20,363 nt of DNA, taken from positions 1 through 20,363 of the forward strand of contig JBEILF010000032.1 in NCBI GenBank assembly GCA_040379385.1, written 5' to 3'. Below the pieces are notes generated by a model. That model was not told the origin of the DNA. It made no database searches and saw nothing but the letters and a program-made list of their open reading frames with translations. The DNA is from UKL13-2 sp040379385 (GTDB lineage Bacteria; Pseudomonadota; Gammaproteobacteria; Burkholderiales; Usitatibacteraceae). The position numbers were made by a program, and so were the translations under genes. Positions 7,367 through 15,431 of this stretch are shown here, in pieces (within the stretch, counting starts at the first letter, position 1; each line of letters begins with the position of its first letter).

Positions 7367-8242
7367 TTGAGCAATGCCGCACTCCTGATTATCATCATCG
7401 CTGCGTTGTTACACGCGAGCTGGAACTATGTTTTGAAGCGCTCTGGTGGCGGCCTCGGCATTCTCGCCCTATCTGCGGCAACAGCGGGCGCGATACTCAC
7501 GCCGATTGCGTTCTTCATGATTTGGCAGGGTTTCAGTTTCACCTGGCCGATCGTCGGCATGGTGGTGGGTTCTGGCATCATCCACATCGGCTATTTCTTG
7601 TTACTTGATCGCGCGTATCGGTCGGGTGGCGACCTTTCGGTGGTCTATCCGCTGGCACGCGCCACCGGCCCGCTTCTCACCATCATTGCAGCGACATTGT
7701 TTTTTGGTGAACGCATGACACCAATCGCTCTTGCGGGGGCGGTGCTCATCGGCGTTTCAGCGCTTGTCTTGACGGGCGATCCGCGTAGACTTTTTTCACG
7801 CAATAAAACCACCGGCGCTCACTCCGGTGCGAGTTTCGCCTTGCTATGCGGTTGTGTGATTGCCGCCTACACCGTGTGGGACAAGCAGGCTGTCGCGCTG
7901 TTTTTAATTCCGCCGCTAATTTTTGACTGGGCGGCAAACCTGGTGCGCATTGCTGTCCTTGTTCCATACGCGCGGCACTTCGAGCCTAATGCGATGACAC
8001 GCGCATGGCGACAACATAAATGGTCAGTGATCGCCATCGGCATCATGAGCCCGCTATCTTACATCTTGGTATTGACGGCGATGGTCACCACACCAGTCAG
8101 TTACATAGCCCCCGCGCGCGAGATGTCGATCCTATTTGCAGCCCTACTAGGGGCCCACATACTCAAGGAGGGCGACGCCACGCGTCGCACTATCGCGGCG
8201 ATCGGCATGGTGCTTGGTGTAGGCGGCTTGGCGGTCGGATAA
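7367..8242 (+). CDS. EamA/DMT-family transporter
   Basis: The 291-residue protein has about ten hydrophobic segments in two EamA repeats (roughly 1-137 and 155-291). It opens SNAALLIIIIAALLHASWN, a typical start of the drug/metabolite transporter superfamily. The end of the first repeat carries the characteristic FFGERMTPIALAGAVLIG, and the second repeat has GAHILKEGDATRRTIAAIGMVLG. Substrates of this family (amino acids, metabolites) cannot be told from sequence. The start is TTG at 7367 with no good ribosome site; a stop codon lies upstream in frame and no ATG lies nearer. A 195-nt gap separates it from sbtB, so it is probably a separate unit. A hairpin with a T run follows 33 nt after the stop. 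Confidence 0.85.
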   Translation: MSNAALLIIIIAALLHASWNYVLKRSGGGLGILALSAATAGAILTPIAFFMIWQGFSFTWPIVGMVVGSGIIHIGYFLLLDRAYRSGGDLSVVYPLARATGPLLTIIAATLFFGERMTPIALAGAVLIGVSALVLTGDPRRLFSRNKTTGAHSGASFALLCGCVIAAYTVWDKQAVALFLIPPLIFDWAANLVRIAVLVPYARHFEPNAMTRAWRQHKWSVIAIGIMSPLSYILVLTAMVTTPVSYIAPAREMSILFAALLGAHILKEGDATRRTIAAIGMVLGVGGLAVG

Positions 8243-8266
8243 CTATGCCATCGACCAAATTCTTTT

Positions 8267-8307
8267 ATCCACGGGTGCTTTCAAGCACTTTTGGCTGGAA
8301 GCGCGCG
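8267..8307 (+). repeat. Short dispersed repeat, copy 1
   Basis: This 41-bp sequence matches 32 of 41 positions with 11241-11281 inside dnaE2, sharing ATCCACGG, CTTTC and TTTTGGCTG. The dnaE2 copy folds as a perfect 10-bp stem; this copy has diverged and folds differently. Confidence 0.6.
8275..8292 (+). terminator. Putative intrinsic terminator of the EamA gene
   Basis: GTGCT and AGCAC form a 5-bp stem with loop TTCA, followed by TTTT, 33 nt past the stop codon. The stem is short, so termination may be weak. The hairpin is part of the dispersed repeat. Confidence 0.4.
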
Positions 8308-8527
8308 TAGCATATAGCCTTTGGTGGATTCAACTCGCAAGTGCGACAAAGTAACTCATCATCCATGCATCTGGCCACCGACCGCATCGGTTACCAAACG
8401 TATCGAGTTTGCACAACAATCGTCAACACAAGCCTGCGCCAGCAAGGGTGCGGCCGTGACGCAACTACCCCCGCAGGTGCTGGAAACGTAATGCACCTGT
8501 TCTGCCGAGCGTGCGCTTGTTGAACCA

Positions 8528-8657
8528 GCCTGAATGTTTCACGCGTCGCCCGCTGCTTCGGGGCACGCTACCTCTGCTCGATTGGTAGACCAATTGGAGG
8601 CCCCTCTTTTGCGGCGGATGCGGGGGGCCTGTTTGCCTTCGGGCGATTGGTCGGCGA
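8528..8657 (+). repeat. Degenerate partial copy of the inverted-repeat element
   Basis: It starts GCCTGAATGTTTCACGCGTC and aligns with the left half of the element at 368-626 along about 130 nt. Shared blocks include GCGTCGCC, CGATTGG, ACCAATT, GGATGCG and TTCGGGCGATT/GGCGA near the end. It has a compact palindrome ATTGGTAGACCAAT, matching the ATTGG/CCAAT pair of the other copy. No right-hand terminal repeat is recognisable, so it is probably truncated or old. Confidence 0.5.
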
Positions 8658-8751
8658 CGTGGTTGAAAAATACACAACCCGGTAAGTCAGAGTCGGTTTT
8701 TCAGCCGACAGCCGTGTGGCTGTTGCGGACCCGAGTACAGATAGGGGTGAC

Positions 8752-10413
8752 TTAAGCCACGAATGAGAAGTTCGACCAGGTCAGCGACGTGTTTGATTGA
8801 TGCAGCGTGAATTGCGCAATCTTTTTCGCCAAGGCTTTGGTACCGTTACCGTCGGCGTCATAAAACACCTCGCCGGTCGAGTTGTTCAGCAAAATGCGCG
8901 AGGTAGCTTTTGTGGCCGTGGCACCAAACTCAATACTTGCCGCGCTGACTCTACCGAACAGCGCCTTGCTTAGCGCGATTTTGTCGCTGGTGGCGTCGAG
9001 CGACTCGATGGTATTGAAGCCGCTTTTCTGAAAGGCGGCATTGAGTGTCACCGTTTCCGCGACACCCGACGCGCTCGATAGTTTGACGCGATTGATTGCA
9101 CTACCGTGGGTGATGCCGACATTGCCGTTTCCGCAGTAGGTCGCACTGGTCGCCGCGGCAATAACATTGATACTCAAAAGTGTACCGGCGTTTAGATTAA
9201 CCTTGCTCGTCTTGGTGAGTTGGCTTAAGTCGATGGTGTCGGTACCACTTGTCGACCATAACACTTGACGTATGTTTTGCCCGTCGGCAAATTCGAACTT
9301 GCCGTTGGAACTTGCGGTCGACGCCGATTTATTTGCGCCGTATAGATACTGAAGTGCAGCGATGTCAAAGATCATTGGAGTGGCGCTGTTAACCCCCTTG
9401 CTTGCCCCATTGTCGTAATACGACATCATGGTGTTTTGTTTGTTATCCAGTGCCTGCGAAAGAAACGGCACAGGTGAACCACCGCCACCCGCGTTGTAGT
9501 TCCCCGGATGTTTCAGACCCAGCGCATGTCCGACTTCGTGCATGATCGTCAGACGTCCATAACCGCCCTCTTGAACACCGGCGTCATTATTTGTCGTGCT
9601 GTTATTGGCGAGATAGACATAGGATTTGCCGCTTGCGTCTGAATTCGGCAGCGTTGCATAACCGGCACTGCCGGTCTGGATGTCGGTGCCGAAATTGATG
9701 TCCCCAGCGCCACTATTGTTCACCTCGGTAAAGGTGACGTTGATGTATTTGCTGTACTGGGCGAACACCGCGCGAACCGCATCCTTCTGCGCACTGGTCA
9801 TCTGTTGGAAACCGGTCGGATCTTTTCCCGTCTGCGACGCACTCAAGAAGCTGTAGGTAAGCGCGGTGGCTGAGCTACCGGCCGCGAGGCCGTTGGCCTT
9901 CGACGAAATCTTCTCAGTGCCCACTACCGCCAGCGCACCGTCGGGTCGCCACCAGTTGCGCGTGCCGCCCATTAACAAGGCGTCGATGTTGGCGTCGCCT
10001 GATTTTGTCGGCAACACCGAACGCGCGTTAAGCACTAGGTTATCCACACTGGCGGTATTCTTCAGCGAACCCCTCCCCTCGATTGTCAGCTGGTAGGTGC
10101 CGCTTTTGGCGACGGTAAAGCCGTTTTGCATTTTGACGGCGACCGCTTTGCCAGCGCTATCGGTCAGCTTGAGTGTGGGACCACATTGAATCCCGCCGGG
10201 CGGTTCTTTTGCACGGCAGACGCGGACCACATCTGCACCAAAAATGGTGGAGGACGGGTATTTTGATTGCGGGAAATGGCAAGCATGGGCAGCTCGAATG
10301 ATGGTAACGGTTGCGCGGATATGGCTCCTTGCATGTAGGGCACGCAAAGTAGATATCGGCACTAGCGGCGCACACATGAGCGAAGCTGGCGGCAAGCTCA
10401 AACCCGACAACAA
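8752..10413 (-). CDS. Serralysin-like (M10) zinc metalloprotease, N-terminus uncertain
   Basis: The zinc site HEVGHALGLKHPG is intact (H292, E293, H296, H302 in the 553-residue frame), followed by the Met-turn MMSYYD (329-334) and the family stretch PMIFDIAALQYLYGAN. The catalytic domain spans about 140-360. The C-terminal part has one half-repeat-like GTDTIDLS but no GGxGxDxLx calcium-binding nonapeptides. It ends with the pattern of type I secreted proteins (STGEVFYDADGNGTKALAKK, then a hydrophobic FSFVA). This suggests secretion through an ABC exporter, which is not in the window. Residues 1-77 are Cys/His/Arg-rich, unlike the Ser/Thr/Ala-rich rest, so translation from 10413 is doubtful. 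The homologous part begins near residue 78 (GPTLKLTDSAGKAV), so the 5' end may be truncated or frameshifted. Confidence 0.78.
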   Translation of the reverse strand: MLSGLSLPPASLMCAPLVPISTLRALHARSHIRATVTIIRAAHACHFPQSKYPSSTIFGADVVRVCRAKEPPGGIQCGPTLKLTDSAGKAVAVKMQNGFTVAKSGTYQLTIEGRGSLKNTASVDNLVLNARSVLPTKSGDANIDALLMGGTRNWWRPDGALAVVGTEKISSKANGLAAGSSATALTYSFLSASQTGKDPTGFQQMTSAQKDAVRAVFAQYSKYINVTFTEVNNSGAGDINFGTDIQTGSAGYATLPNSDASGKSYVYLANNSTTNNDAGVQEGGYGRLTIMHEVGHALGLKHPGNYNAGGGGSPVPFLSQALDNKQNTMMSYYDNGASKGVNSATPMIFDIAALQYLYGANKSASTASSNGKFEFADGQNIRQVLWSTSGTDTIDLSQLTKTSKVNLNAGTLLSINVIAAATSATYCGNGNVGITHGSAINRVKLSSASGVAETVTLNAAFQKSGFNTIESLDATSDKIALSKALFGRVSAASIEFGATATKATSRILLNNSTGEVFYDADGNGTKALAKKIAQFTLHQSNTSLTWSNFSFVA

Positions 10414-10421
10414 CGCCTGGG

Positions 10422-10456
10422 GCTGAATTCCGCAGCTCAGTTTGGAGGAATCCAGC
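10422..10456 (-). terminator. Hairpin downstream of the imuA-imuB-dnaE2 operon
   Basis: On the minus strand GCTGGATTCC pairs with GGAATTCAGC (10 bp including one G-U in RNA) around a 15-nt loop, 24 nt past the dnaE2 stop. No T tract follows. It could end or stabilise the SOS transcript. Confidence 0.35.
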
Positions 10457-10479
10457 TAAGCGCAGGCGCGGTAATTTGC

Positions 10480-13400
10480 CTAGCGAAAATCCCGCGACAC
10501 TGTATTGAGATCACCCGCCTCGCCAGCAAGCGATCCAAGCAATGCCGTCTTGTCTGTCAAATGCCCGGCCACCACGTGCACCACTTCACCTGCGCGCTCG
10601 ACGCTACCTGCCACTTCCATCAAACGCGAAAACACTAACTCCTTACGTTGTCGTTCGGCCAAGCGCGACCAGACGATGACATTCACATAACCCGTCTCGT
10701 CTTCGAGTGTGACAAAGGTGGTGTCATTAGCGGTTGATGGCCGTTGTCGACAAGTAACAATCCCCGCCACACGTACGAGTTGCCCAGCGCGAGCGACGCG
10801 AATCTTGGCGGCCGACCAACGCGCACTTTTTTCTAATTTTGATCGAAGAATTGCGACCGGATGACTGCGCAGAGTAAGCCCGAGTGTTTGGTAGTCCGCG
10901 ACAACATCCGAGGCCTCGGTAGGCGCGTGCAGTTCGACCGGGCCATGATCGGCGGGTGCCATAAACATCGCCGCATCTCGACCAGTGCCAAGTGCCGCCC
11001 ATAACGCATGGCGTCGATTGCCGGTGAGGCTGGCGAAGGCGTCCGCTGCTGCGAGTACGTTGATATCTCCTTCATTAAGTGACGCACGGCGTTTGAGATC
11101 GGCGATGTCAATGAAGGGCTGCTTGGACCGCGCTTCAACGATACGGGCGGCAGCCGCGTCTGAGAGTCCTTTTACGAGGCGCAAACCTAGCCGTAGTTGT
11201 GGTGGACTTTGTTGGTATTTTTTGAATATCAAACTCAAGCATCCACGGTTACTTTCGGGCATTTTTGGCTGAAAATGCCCGTCAATAGGGGTGCCTAATA
11301 AACTGGAAACTTCTAACAAGTGGGTGTCATCCCTGCGCAGGCAGGGATCTAATTTCGTATTTTGCTTATGCCCAACCAAAATTGGGCCCCTGCCTGCGCC
11401 GGGGCGACAGTTTTTGGGGGGTGCGAGAGGCACCTCATCGTTTGAAACCAACGCCGAATCCACCCCGCTTGTCATCACATCCACCGGCAGTACCACCACT
11501 CCATGACGACGCAGGTCTTGCACAATAGCTGACGGCGAGTAAAAACCCAGCGGTTGTGAATTCAACAAGCCGCAGGCAAACGCCGCCGGGAAGTGGCATT
11601 TGAGATAACACGAGACATAAACAAGCAGCGCAAAACTCGCCGCGTGTGACTCCGGGAAACCATATTCCCCAAAGCCCTGCATCTGCCGATAGATCTGCTC
11701 GGCGTAGTCGCTGGTGTAACCACGTTCGAGCATGCCGTTAATGAGGCGGTCACGAAACGGCTCGATACCGCCTTTGCGTTTCCACGCCGCCATGGCACGA
11801 CGCAACTGATCTGCTTCACCAGGCGTAAAGCCAGCGGCAATCACGGCTAGCTGCATCACCTGCTCCTGAAAAATTGACACCCCTAGCGTACGTTTTAAGA
11901 CGCCCTCAACGTCTTTGCTTGGATAACCTACCGGCTCGATACCTGACCGCCGCCTCAGATATGGATGCACCATGCCGCCTTGGATCGGCCCAGGCCGCAC
12001 GATCGCCACTTCGATCACTAGGTCGTAAAACGTTGCTGGCTTTAAGCGCGGCAGCATCGACATCTGTGCACGTGATTCAATTTGAAACACGCCGATGGTG
12101 TCGGCACGCTGGATCATTTGATAAGTCTGGTGGTCTTCGGCAGGAATATCCTGTATCCGAAACGGCTGGCTTGTGTGGTCGCTAATGAGGTGTATCGTCT
12201 TGCGCAAAGCAGTCAACATACCCAGCGCTAAAATATCGACCTTCAACAACCCCAACTCATCCAGATCATCTTTGTCCCACTGAATGACGGTACGGTCTGG
12301 CATGGCGGCGTTCTCAACTGGCACCAGCCTTGTGAGCCGATCCCGTGCAATCACAAAGCCACCCGAGTGTTGCGAGAGATGGCGCGGGAATCCCACCAAC
12401 TGATGGGTGAGTGACATCACGGTTTGCATCAGCGGGTTGTCTGGATCAAACCCCGCCTCACGCAAACGCTCCGGTGCGATGGTGCAACCGTCCCACCAGG
12501 CGATAGTGCGCGACAGGCTATCCACTTGGTCGAGCGATAGCCCCAGCGCTTTACCCATATCGCGGATTGCAGCTTTTGGTCGATAGGTAGATAGCGCAGC
12601 GGTTAATGCGGTTCGGTGACGGCCATATTTTTCATACAGATACTGGATTACCTCTTCACGACGCTCATGCTCAAAATCAATATCGATGTCCGGTGGCTCG
12701 TTACGCTCGCGTGAAATAAACCGCTCAAATAAGAGTTGCATCCGCGCGGGATCAACTTCGGTAATGCCCAGACAGTAACAGACGGCAGAGTTAGCAGCTG
12801 ATCCGCGTCCCTGACACAAGATGCCACGGGCACGCGCGAACAAAACGATGTCGTAGATGGTCAGAAAATAGGCTTCGTACCGCAGATCGGTGATAAGTTT
12901 GAGCTCGTGTTCTATCTGTGTCACCACAGCCGCCGGATGTTGTTTGCCGTAACGCCGATCAAGCCCCTCGTAGGTGACACGGCGCAGATAAGTTTCTGGC
13001 GTTTCACCATCGGGCACCACTTCGCGCGGGTATTCATAACGCAACTCGTCCAACGAGAATTGGCATATTGAGGCAATACGCGCGGCCTCCAACAGCATCG
13101 TAATGGGATACTCACGCAAAAGACGCGTTATTGTTTTGAGATGTGATTCGGTATTGGGTGATGCCGCAAAACCTAATTGGTCAACCGTAGTTTTATGATG
13201 TACCGCCGCTAGTGCATCAAGCAATGGCTTACGTGAACGCGTGTGCAAATCTACAAACGGTGTTGCGGCAATCGGCAGATCGACAGCCTTTGCCAGGCCT
13301 TCAATACGTATCTTGTCATCGATATCATCGGCAGAAAATTGCCTTGAATAACCTAGCCATAAGCGATCAGCGCATACCACCTTCAACTGCCTTAGCACCC

Positions 13401-13839
13401 CTATGATAGATGGGGCAGACGGGGGAAATACACCCGCGAGTTCAGGCAACACGACCACAAGACAACCACCAATTGAGACCGGTGTATGCAGCAGATCTGC
13501 AAGCAACAATTGATATTGGCCTTTGCTGGCCCGTCGCCTTGCCAATGTGATGAGCTCACTCAGATTGCCATAACCGTCTCTCGATGTGGCAAGTAACAAG
13601 ATGCGCAGAATTGAGGGGACATCATCAATTCTGAACGAAGCCCCAATGACGAGTTGGATACCACAGTCTTTTGCCGCCACATGGGCGCGTACCAGCCCAG
13701 AAACACTACACTCGTCGGTGATAGCGATGGCCTTGTAGTTAAGCCGCGCCGCTTCTGTGACTAATTCCTCAGGATGTGACGCGCCGCGCAGAAAGGTGAA
13801 ATTGCTGGCGACATTAAGGGCGGCATATCCAGGAACCAT
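10480..13839 (-). CDS. dnaE2: Error-prone DNA polymerase DnaE2 (ImuC) with repeat-derived insertion
   Basis: This is a C-family polymerase of 1119 residues and the catalytic subunit of the SOS mutasome. The N-terminal PHP domain begins YAALNVASNFTFLRGASHPEEL, typical of DnaE2. The polymerase active site carries PDIDIDFE (D384, D386, D388) and a third Asp in KVDILALG (D535). A tandem HhH segment (RLGLRLVKGLSDAAAARIVEAR) and an OB-fold (about 1000-1095) follow, ending SRDFR. Normally about 1020-1080 residues long, this copy carries extra linker sequence at about 803-879. That segment is translated from two palindromic DNA repeats (residues 811-838 and 853-861) with no stop. The ATG at 13839 lies 39 nt after imuB with a weak ribosome site. 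Expression should follow the LexA-controlled promoter before imuA. Confidence 0.95.
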   Translation of the reverse strand: MVPGYAALNVASNFTFLRGASHPEELVTEAARLNYKAIAITDECSVSGLVRAHVAAKDCGIQLVIGASFRIDDVPSILRILLLATSRDGYGNLSELITLARRRASKGQYQLLLADLLHTPVSIGGCLVVVLPELAGVFPPSAPSIIGVLRQLKVVCADRLWLGYSRQFSADDIDDKIRIEGLAKAVDLPIAATPFVDLHTRSRKPLLDALAAVHHKTTVDQLGFAASPNTESHLKTITRLLREYPITMLLEAARIASICQFSLDELRYEYPREVVPDGETPETYLRRVTYEGLDRRYGKQHPAAVVTQIEHELKLITDLRYEAYFLTIYDIVLFARARGILCQGRGSAANSAVCYCLGITEVDPARMQLLFERFISRERNEPPDIDIDFEHERREEVIQYLYEKYGRHRTALTAALSTYRPKAAIRDMGKALGLSLDQVDSLSRTIAWWDGCTIAPERLREAGFDPDNPLMQTVMSLTHQLVGFPRHLSQHSGGFVIARDRLTRLVPVENAAMPDRTVIQWDKDDLDELGLLKVDILALGMLTALRKTIHLISDHTSQPFRIQDIPAEDHQTYQMIQRADTIGVFQIESRAQMSMLPRLKPATFYDLVIEVAIVRPGPIQGGMVHPYLRRRSGIEPVGYPSKDVEGVLKRTLGVSIFQEQVMQLAVIAAGFTPGEADQLRRAMAAWKRKGGIEPFRDRLINGMLERGYTSDYAEQIYRQMQGFGEYGFPESHAASFALLVYVSCYLKCHFPAAFACGLLNSQPLGFYSPSAIVQDLRRHGVVVLPVDVMTSGVDSALVSNDEVPLAPPKNCRPGAGRGPILVGHKQNTKLDPCLRRDDTHLLEVSSLLGTPIDGHFQPKMPESNRGCLSLIFKKYQQSPPQLRLGLRLVKGLSDAAAARIVEARSKQPFIDIADLKRRASLNEGDINVLAAADAFASLTGNRRHALWAALGTGRDAAMFMAPADHGPVELHAPTEASDVVADYQTLGLTLRSHPVAILRSKLEKSARWSAAKIRVARAGQLVRVAGIVTCRQRPSTANDTTFVTLEDETGYVNVIVWSRLAERQRKELVFSRLMEVAGSVERAGEVVHVVAGHLTDKTALLGSLAGEAGDLNTVSRDFR
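11241..11281. repeat. Short dispersed repeat, copy 2, inside dnaE2
   Basis: It matches 32 of 41 positions with 8267-8307. Positions 11256-11265 and 11272-11281 form a perfect 10-bp stem (CGGGCATTTT with its complement) around loop TGGCTG. It is translated as part of the extra linker of DnaE2 (residues 853-861). Confidence 0.65.
11326..11408. repeat. REP-like palindromic repeat pair inside dnaE2
   Basis: Two inverted copies of a ~30-bp unit bound this 83-bp segment. The left begins GTCATCCCTGCGCAGGCAGG. The right, reverse complemented, begins GTCGCCCCGGCGCAGGCAGG, and both end in AATTT. The unit belongs to the 'GTCATccCGCg...GCGGGgATCCA' type of dispersed intergenic repeat common in proteobacterial genomes. 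On the minus strand it reads through in the dnaE2 frame as RPGAGRGP...LDPCLRRDD, a peptide typical of translated repeats of this kind. Confidence 0.75.
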
Positions 13840-13878
13840 GGGGGACTAACAAAAATAGCAGCGGCTGTCTCAAACCCA

Positions 13879-15420
13879 TTACGCGAACAAGCCGTGCAAA
13901 TACCACTTACTTCCGAATCGGTAATCGCGATAAATCCAACACACCTCTTGCTGTGGGTTCTGTGCAACAAAATAATCGCGTGCAACGGGCTTACCGTCCC
14001 ACCAACCGGTTTCAATACGTTCCGGCCCGGTGAGGAGCGTTAATGGCCCATGATATTGCGGCACATCACTGCCAACTAATGCACGTGGTTCACGCAATAT
14101 CCAGCTTGGGCGACGACCAACGGTTGCTCTGCGGGCAGTGATTGCTGAAGAAGTCGCTGCTGAAGAATAGGCATGAGATTGACGTTGTCTAATCTGCCCG
14201 GATGCCGCTGTGAGCGGATTGGTATCGAACCGTTTACGCCACGCAAATTCAGGTCGATGGTCGTTATTCACTTCAATCTGGTACACCGCCTTTTCACCTA
14301 ACCTTGCAGCAAGCCGATCCATCAAATTGCTAATCGACTCCTGTTTGTTTACTGGCGTATTTCTTAGCAAATTATTGGTCTTGGCAAGATACGGACAAAG
14401 CTGATCAGCACAAACTGACATTTCAATTACCGCAGCGGCAAGCTCTGAACGGGAGAATTTCTCGCCTAGCAGTCGCAGCCAATGAGTGGCATGGCGTGCG
14501 GGTTCGCGTGTTCCCAAGGTAATTTGTGTTGTTGCGTTACGTCCATGTTTTAGTGTCACAACTACGTTTGCTGTGGCGGTGCCACGCGCACGCAAAAACC
14601 CTTCCATTTCAATAAACATCGTTTCCGCAAACGGCATCAGCCGCTCAATCTCATGTATCTCAAACAAAAACTCGCGCCCACTCGTGAAGTTTTCAGGCAA
14701 AACAATGTACTGGCGAGGGTCGCCAGCTAGGCCGCGTGCACGATCTAAATCGTTCAACACCGTATCTCCAAACCGCTGCTGCAAACCGTGGCGTGGCAAC
14801 CGATATAAGTCTTTGATACGTGTCAGACCAAGCGTGGCGAGTGTATTGATAGTCTCGTGCGGCCAGTTAAACAAAGCCAGCGGCACATCCGCCAATCGCT
14901 CGGTCAATTGGCCGACATCGCGGCACATACGCGTCGATGGCTGGTATTGCGTTAATCGGGCCAATAACTGCGCGGCCATCGGCGTTGGCGCAATCCCCAC
15001 CAACGCCTGAAAGCCTTGGGTACGAACCGTACACCTGACTTCGCCGATCAACTTTGCAATACCGCCAAATAACATCATGCTGGTGGACACCTCAAGCATA
15101 ATGCCGTGCGAAGCCTGATCAATGGTGACAGAAGGCGTAAACTGCGCAAGCTGAATCGCAAGGCGCTGCAAGGCAGACTCTTCTTTATCTAAGCTGCGCG
15201 GTAATGCGGTCAATGTGCCACACACGCCTCTTGCGGCTGCTAATGTCATGCCGGGTTTTAGCCCCGCTTCACGCGCAGCAGAGTTGAGGGCGTATAAGGT
15301 AGGCCGTTGTATGGGGCCTGCGTAAATCACGAGTGGCAAGCTCGACAATAGAGTCTCGCCATGACCACGAGAAATACAGTCAATAGCCAGCTGCGGGAAG
15401 TGCAGTGCAATCCAAAGCAT
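13879..15420 (-). CDS. imuB: ImuB, inactive Y-family polymerase homologue of the SOS mutasome
   Basis: The 513-residue protein has the Y-family fold but lacks its catalytic acids. The first motif, DxD in active DinB, reads LHFPQLAID at 6-14, and the later Asp-Glu motif reads ASHGIMLEVS (103-112). Such proteins act as the adaptor joining the beta clamp, ImuA and DnaE2. The family C-terminus is clear: GPLTLLTGPERIETGWWDG and WYLHGLFA at the end. No canonical QLPLF-like clamp motif is seen; the equivalent region reads ADQLCPYLAKTNNLL (338-352). AGAGGAG lies 6 nt upstream of the ATG, only 11 nt after imuA. dnaE2 follows 39 nt downstream. Confidence 0.93.
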   Translation of the reverse strand: MLWIALHFPQLAIDCISRGHGETLLSSLPLVIYAGPIQRPTLYALNSAAREAGLKPGMTLAAARGVCGTLTALPRSLDKEESALQRLAIQLAQFTPSVTIDQASHGIMLEVSTSMMLFGGIAKLIGEVRCTVRTQGFQALVGIAPTPMAAQLLARLTQYQPSTRMCRDVGQLTERLADVPLALFNWPHETINTLATLGLTRIKDLYRLPRHGLQQRFGDTVLNDLDRARGLAGDPRQYIVLPENFTSGREFLFEIHEIERLMPFAETMFIEMEGFLRARGTATANVVVTLKHGRNATTQITLGTREPARHATHWLRLLGEKFSRSELAAAVIEMSVCADQLCPYLAKTNNLLRNTPVNKQESISNLMDRLAARLGEKAVYQIEVNNDHRPEFAWRKRFDTNPLTAASGQIRQRQSHAYSSAATSSAITARRATVGRRPSWILREPRALVGSDVPQYHGPLTLLTGPERIETGWWDGKPVARDYFVAQNPQQEVCWIYRDYRFGSKWYLHGLFA

Positions 15421-15431
15421 GGTGTGCTCCT

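Larger units (their letters stand above)
8243..8751. other. Gene-free intergenic stretch with repeat relics
   Basis: About 510 nt between the EamA gene and the 3' end of the protease gene. I find no convincing coding sequence on either strand. It holds a terminator-like hairpin within a short dispersed repeat (8267-8307), about 220 nt of unassigned sequence, a degenerate copy of the inverted-repeat element (8528-8657), and small hairpins near 8692-8724 that could end the protease transcript. It appears to be a landing site for repeats. Confidence 0.6.

Noticed and set aside
11326..11408. CRISPR-like repeat pair
   Set aside because: There are only two copies, inverted rather than direct, and they lie inside an intact coding sequence.
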